A stretch of DNA of 64,000 bases from Henriciella pelagia (GTDB lineage Bacteria > Pseudomonadota > Alphaproteobacteria > Caulobacterales > Hyphomonadaceae), in the NCBI RefSeq assembly GCF_002088945.1, contig NZ_NCSU01000015.1:267467-331466 (forward strand). The letters are read 5' to 3'. This document shows, piece by piece, positions 61,717-64,000 of the stretch (the first letter of the stretch is position 1; every line of letters begins with the position of its first letter). Made by a program: the position numbers and the translations under genes. The notes beneath the pieces were generated by a model. It ran no database searches. It worked only from the letters and a program-made list of their open reading frames with translations, and had not been told where the DNA came from.

Positions 61717-62787
61717 ATGGACGCCAAAACTGTCACGCGCGAAGCGCTATTCCGAGCGGTCTGGGAACGGCCGTTAAACCAGGTCGCCCTCGACTATGGG
61801 ATTACCGGGACCGGCCTAGCGAAGCTCTGTGATCGACACGCTATTCCTCGTCCCCCGCAGGGCCACTGGATCAAAGCCGAGCATGGGAAGGCCGCTCGAC
61901 GCCCGGCGCTCCCTGAAGTCAAGGATGGCGCGCCCACGCTGATCACAATCGTGCCGCCAGGCCCAAATGTCCGATCAGCGGGGAATGCCCACGATGGCCT
62001 CGCCGAAGCGGGGCTGGAGGCTCCTAAGGTATCTACGATGGTCGTTCCCAAGCGCCTCGCCAACCCGCACCCGATCGTGTAGCGCTGGCTGGACGACTAT
62101 CAGCGCAGGTTCCTCCGAGCGTCCCAGGACCTTTCCGGTTGGGCGATCAAACCATCGCCATGGACCGAACTCGAACGCCGGAGCCACCGGATAATTAGCA
62201 CCATTCTGAAGTCGTTGAGCTCGATCGGCATCACGGCCGAGCAAGACGCCAACAAATTGTACGTTTGAGGCGGCCCTGATCGGGTTGAAATTGCGCTGCG
62301 CGAAAAGCGCAAACAGATGAAGCGACCGGTCAATAAAGAGGAGCGCCGGTGGCTGTACGACGATCGAACGCATGTGACCGCACTCGAGCCGACCGGCACG
62401 CTTCTCTTCGAGATCAAAGAATGGCTCTCCGGGATTAAAAAGACCTGGCAAGAGAAGAATGAATCCCCGCTCGAGGACAGCGTCTCTGAGATCGTCCACA
62501 CGCTATTCTTCGCGCTGCATCTGCAGAAGCAGCGGCGACTGGAACGTGAGGCGCAGCACCTGGAGTATGAACGCAAGCGACAACTTGAATTGGAAGCGCA
62601 GCGACAAAGAGAGCGCGAGCAGAAACGCTGGACCGATCTTGTCGCTCATGCCAGGGCCTGGAAGGAGCGAGAGTTGGTGCGCGAGTTCTTGGATAAGGCT
62701 GGCAACGTGGAGGCGATTCAGGATCGTCTGGCCGGTGGTATGTCTTCTGCGGACTGGAAGGCCTGGCTGCGATCGCGGCTATCCTGA
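61717..62787 (+). pseudogene. Hypothetical gene broken by two in-frame stops
   Basis: One reading frame runs from the ATG at 61717 to the stop at 62787, interrupted by TAG at 62080-62082 and TGA at 62266-62268. The frame is kept throughout and the amino acid sequence stays coherent: LNQVALDYGITGTGLAKLCDRHAIPRPPQGHW at the start (a family seen in many proteobacteria), RWLDDYQRRFLRASQDLSGW after the first stop, and a long charged helix at the end (RLEREAQHLEYERKRQLELE). The first part resembles a helix-turn-helix. It lies just outside the island and is a dead gene unless the stops are sequencing errors. Confidence 0.75.
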
Positions 62788-63004
62788 TCACATCTGTCGA
62801 TTTCCATTTTTCTGATCGAGCTGAGCGTGATGGCATAAGGCGGTTTCTGGGAAGGAGGTCGACAGGCCGATGTCGGTTAACGCCCTCGCGATCTGTCACG
62901 CGAGGTTGGTGGCTGAATTCGATTTCTGACAGATCGCAGAAAATGCGGCCTTGCGGGACGAACTCGCAAGGCCAGTTTGCTCGGAGGAATCGATTTGCTC
63001 GATC
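62788..63004. other. Intergenic region
   Basis: About 217 bases between the broken gene and the end of the SDR gene. I see no gene or strong signal here. Confidence 0.5.
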
Positions 63005-64000
63005 CTAGCGGATTTCCTGAACCCCGAAATCCGACGCCCCAAGAGCGAACAGCTTCATGATCAGGTCCATCGCCCCGGGCGCAGCCGCATGCGCGTCAAG
63101 GGCGGCTTTGCTGTCCCAGACCTCGAATATGACCAGTTGTTCGGGATCAGATGCGCTGATCGCTATGTCGTAAAACTGGCAGCCATAATGGCCTTGGGTG
63201 ATGCCTGCGAATTCACGGAACAGTGCCAGGGCTTCATCGCGTTTGTCGAGGGGCACACGAAGGCCGCCCTTTGATACAACAACCCTTGACTGGCCGTGCT
63301 CGTCGAATGCGTCGCTTTCCGGCGCGAGATCAGCTTTTGCCATGGCAAGCAGTTTTTCCGATGTATCGGGTACCGCGGAGATCAGAAATCGGTCAGCTTT
63401 CAGCCCCTCGATCAGCACCTCTGCAGCCTGCCGGGCGGTCTGAATCTGGTCCGCTGACACGCCTGCGGCGAGAATTTCCTTCGGTATGCCCGTCAGGCGG
63501 CCAGCAGACATGAAGTTGGTCGCCGTTGCATCGGGACAGAAGACCGATACGCCGATGCCGCGATTACGAGTATAAGTCGCAAGGGCCCGACTATAGGCAA
63601 TTATGCCAGCCTTGGTGGCAAGGTAGGGACCACCGAAGGGCATGTCATGAAACAGGCCAAGGCCGGAGGAAGTGTTGACGATCCAGCCACCGCCCTGCTC
63701 CGTCATGCGAGGAACGAATGCCGAGATGGACCGGCCAAGGCCTGTCAGATTGACGTTCAGCATCCAGTTCCAGTCCTCAGACGGTATCTGCTCGAGAAGC
63801 CCACCGACCGACACGCCAGCATGATTGAACAAGAGGTCTACCCGCCCGAGCTTATCGAAGGCGAAGTCGGCGAAAGCATTCACCGAGGCGTCTTCGCCGA
63901 TATCGCAACTGGTCGCATGCATCTCAGCGACAGCCTGCGCCGCTACACCTTTTGCTGCGGCCCCATCAACATCACCAATAACGACGCGCGCACCAGCCTC
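63005..64000 (-). CDS. Short-chain dehydrogenase fused to an ABM-like monooxygenase domain (5' end outside window)
   Basis: At least 331 residues are visible; the frame is open to the window edge, so the start and the nucleotide-binding TGxxxGIG motif are missing. Visible SDR parts are VDLLFNHAGVSVGGLLEQIP (NNAG-like), GGWIVNTSSGLGLF and the active-site YLATKAG (YxxxK). After about 190 visible residues comes a second domain (LRVPLDKRDEALALFREFAG, QFYDIAISASDPEQLVIFEVW, AALDAHAAAPGAMDLI) of the antibiotic biosynthesis monooxygenase type. The SDR part would act on an alcohol or ketone with NAD(P)H. Fusion with an ABM domain is unusual. Confidence 0.85.
   Translation of the reverse strand, partial: EAGARVVIGDVDGAAAKGVAAQAVAEMHATSCDIGEDASVNAFADFAFDKLGRVDLLFNHAGVSVGGLLEQIPSEDWNWMLNVNLTGLGRSISAFVPRMTEQGGGWIVNTSSGLGLFHDMPFGGPYLATKAGIIAYSRALATYTRNRGIGVSVFCPDATATNFMSAGRLTGIPKEILAAGVSADQIQTARQAAEVLIEGLKADRFLISAVPDTSEKLLAMAKADLAPESDAFDEHGQSRVVVSKGGLRVPLDKRDEALALFREFAGITQGHYGCQFYDIAISASDPEQLVIFEVWDSKAALDAHAAAPGAMDLIMKLFALGASDFGVQEIR

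Overview
The window looks like a chromosomal segment of an alphaproteobacterium, most likely Hyphomonadaceae or a close relative. The clues are a ChvI/ChvG two-component pair beside PTS EIIA and HPr genes, an rplU-rpmA-(GNAT)-obgE-proB cluster, several TonB-dependent receptors, high-GC coding sequence, and a copy of the dispersed CCTTCGACAGGCTCAGGAT repeat. This placement is inference from gene order and protein style, not from a search.

Layout. 1-21.8 kb is mostly ordinary core genome: an enoyl-CoA hydratase, an ArsR/SRPBCC/DUF4287 operon with a clear palindromic operator, a PcrA/UvrD helicase, an MFS exporter, a secreted metacaspase with an OmpA-like tail, chvI, ppi, chvG, PTS EIIA-HPr, a SLC13 transporter, and the ribosomal protein/obgE/proB cluster. 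A tRNA-Ser(CGA) sits at 21.9 kb. From 22.2 to 46.7 kb the sequence is a mosaic of accessory modules separated by decayed IS6-family copies (A 22.2-22.9, B 24.8-25.5, C 35.9-36.4, D 45.9-46.0 kb) and an IS3-family remnant (46.0-46.7 kb). Between A and B lies a sulfur/peroxide module (1-Cys peroxiredoxin and an MBL-rhodanese persulfide dioxygenase-like protein). Between B and C lies a probable catabolic cluster (Rrf2 regulator, serine hydrolase, TonB receptor, old yellow enzyme, nitronate monooxygenase-like protein, acyl-CoA dehydrogenase-like flavoprotein, two AraC regulators). Between C and D lies a phosphorus-scavenging locus (Tat-exported PhoD, TonB receptor, HAD phosphatase, RpiR regulator, PhnDCE transporter).

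From 47.7 to 61.5 kb is an integrated genomic island. It starts at tRNA-Leu(CAG), carries a P4-type integrase next to the tRNA, and ends at an imperfect copy of the tRNA 3' end. It holds a recombination/regulation block (AlpA-like protein, HTH-zinc protein, a second tyrosine recombinase) and a candidate defence block: a UvrD-like helicase fused to a RecB/AddB-type nuclease, a type III-like DNA methyltransferase, a Res-like helicase-nuclease, then a membrane-anchored protein and a small protein with a HEPN-like Rx4H motif. This gene combination is the best candidate for an undescribed system in the window. Past the island are a gene killed by two in-frame stops (61.7-62.8 kb) and the 3' part of a short-chain dehydrogenase fused to an ABM-like monooxygenase domain, cut by the window edge.

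No rRNA operon, CRISPR array or replication origin was seen.
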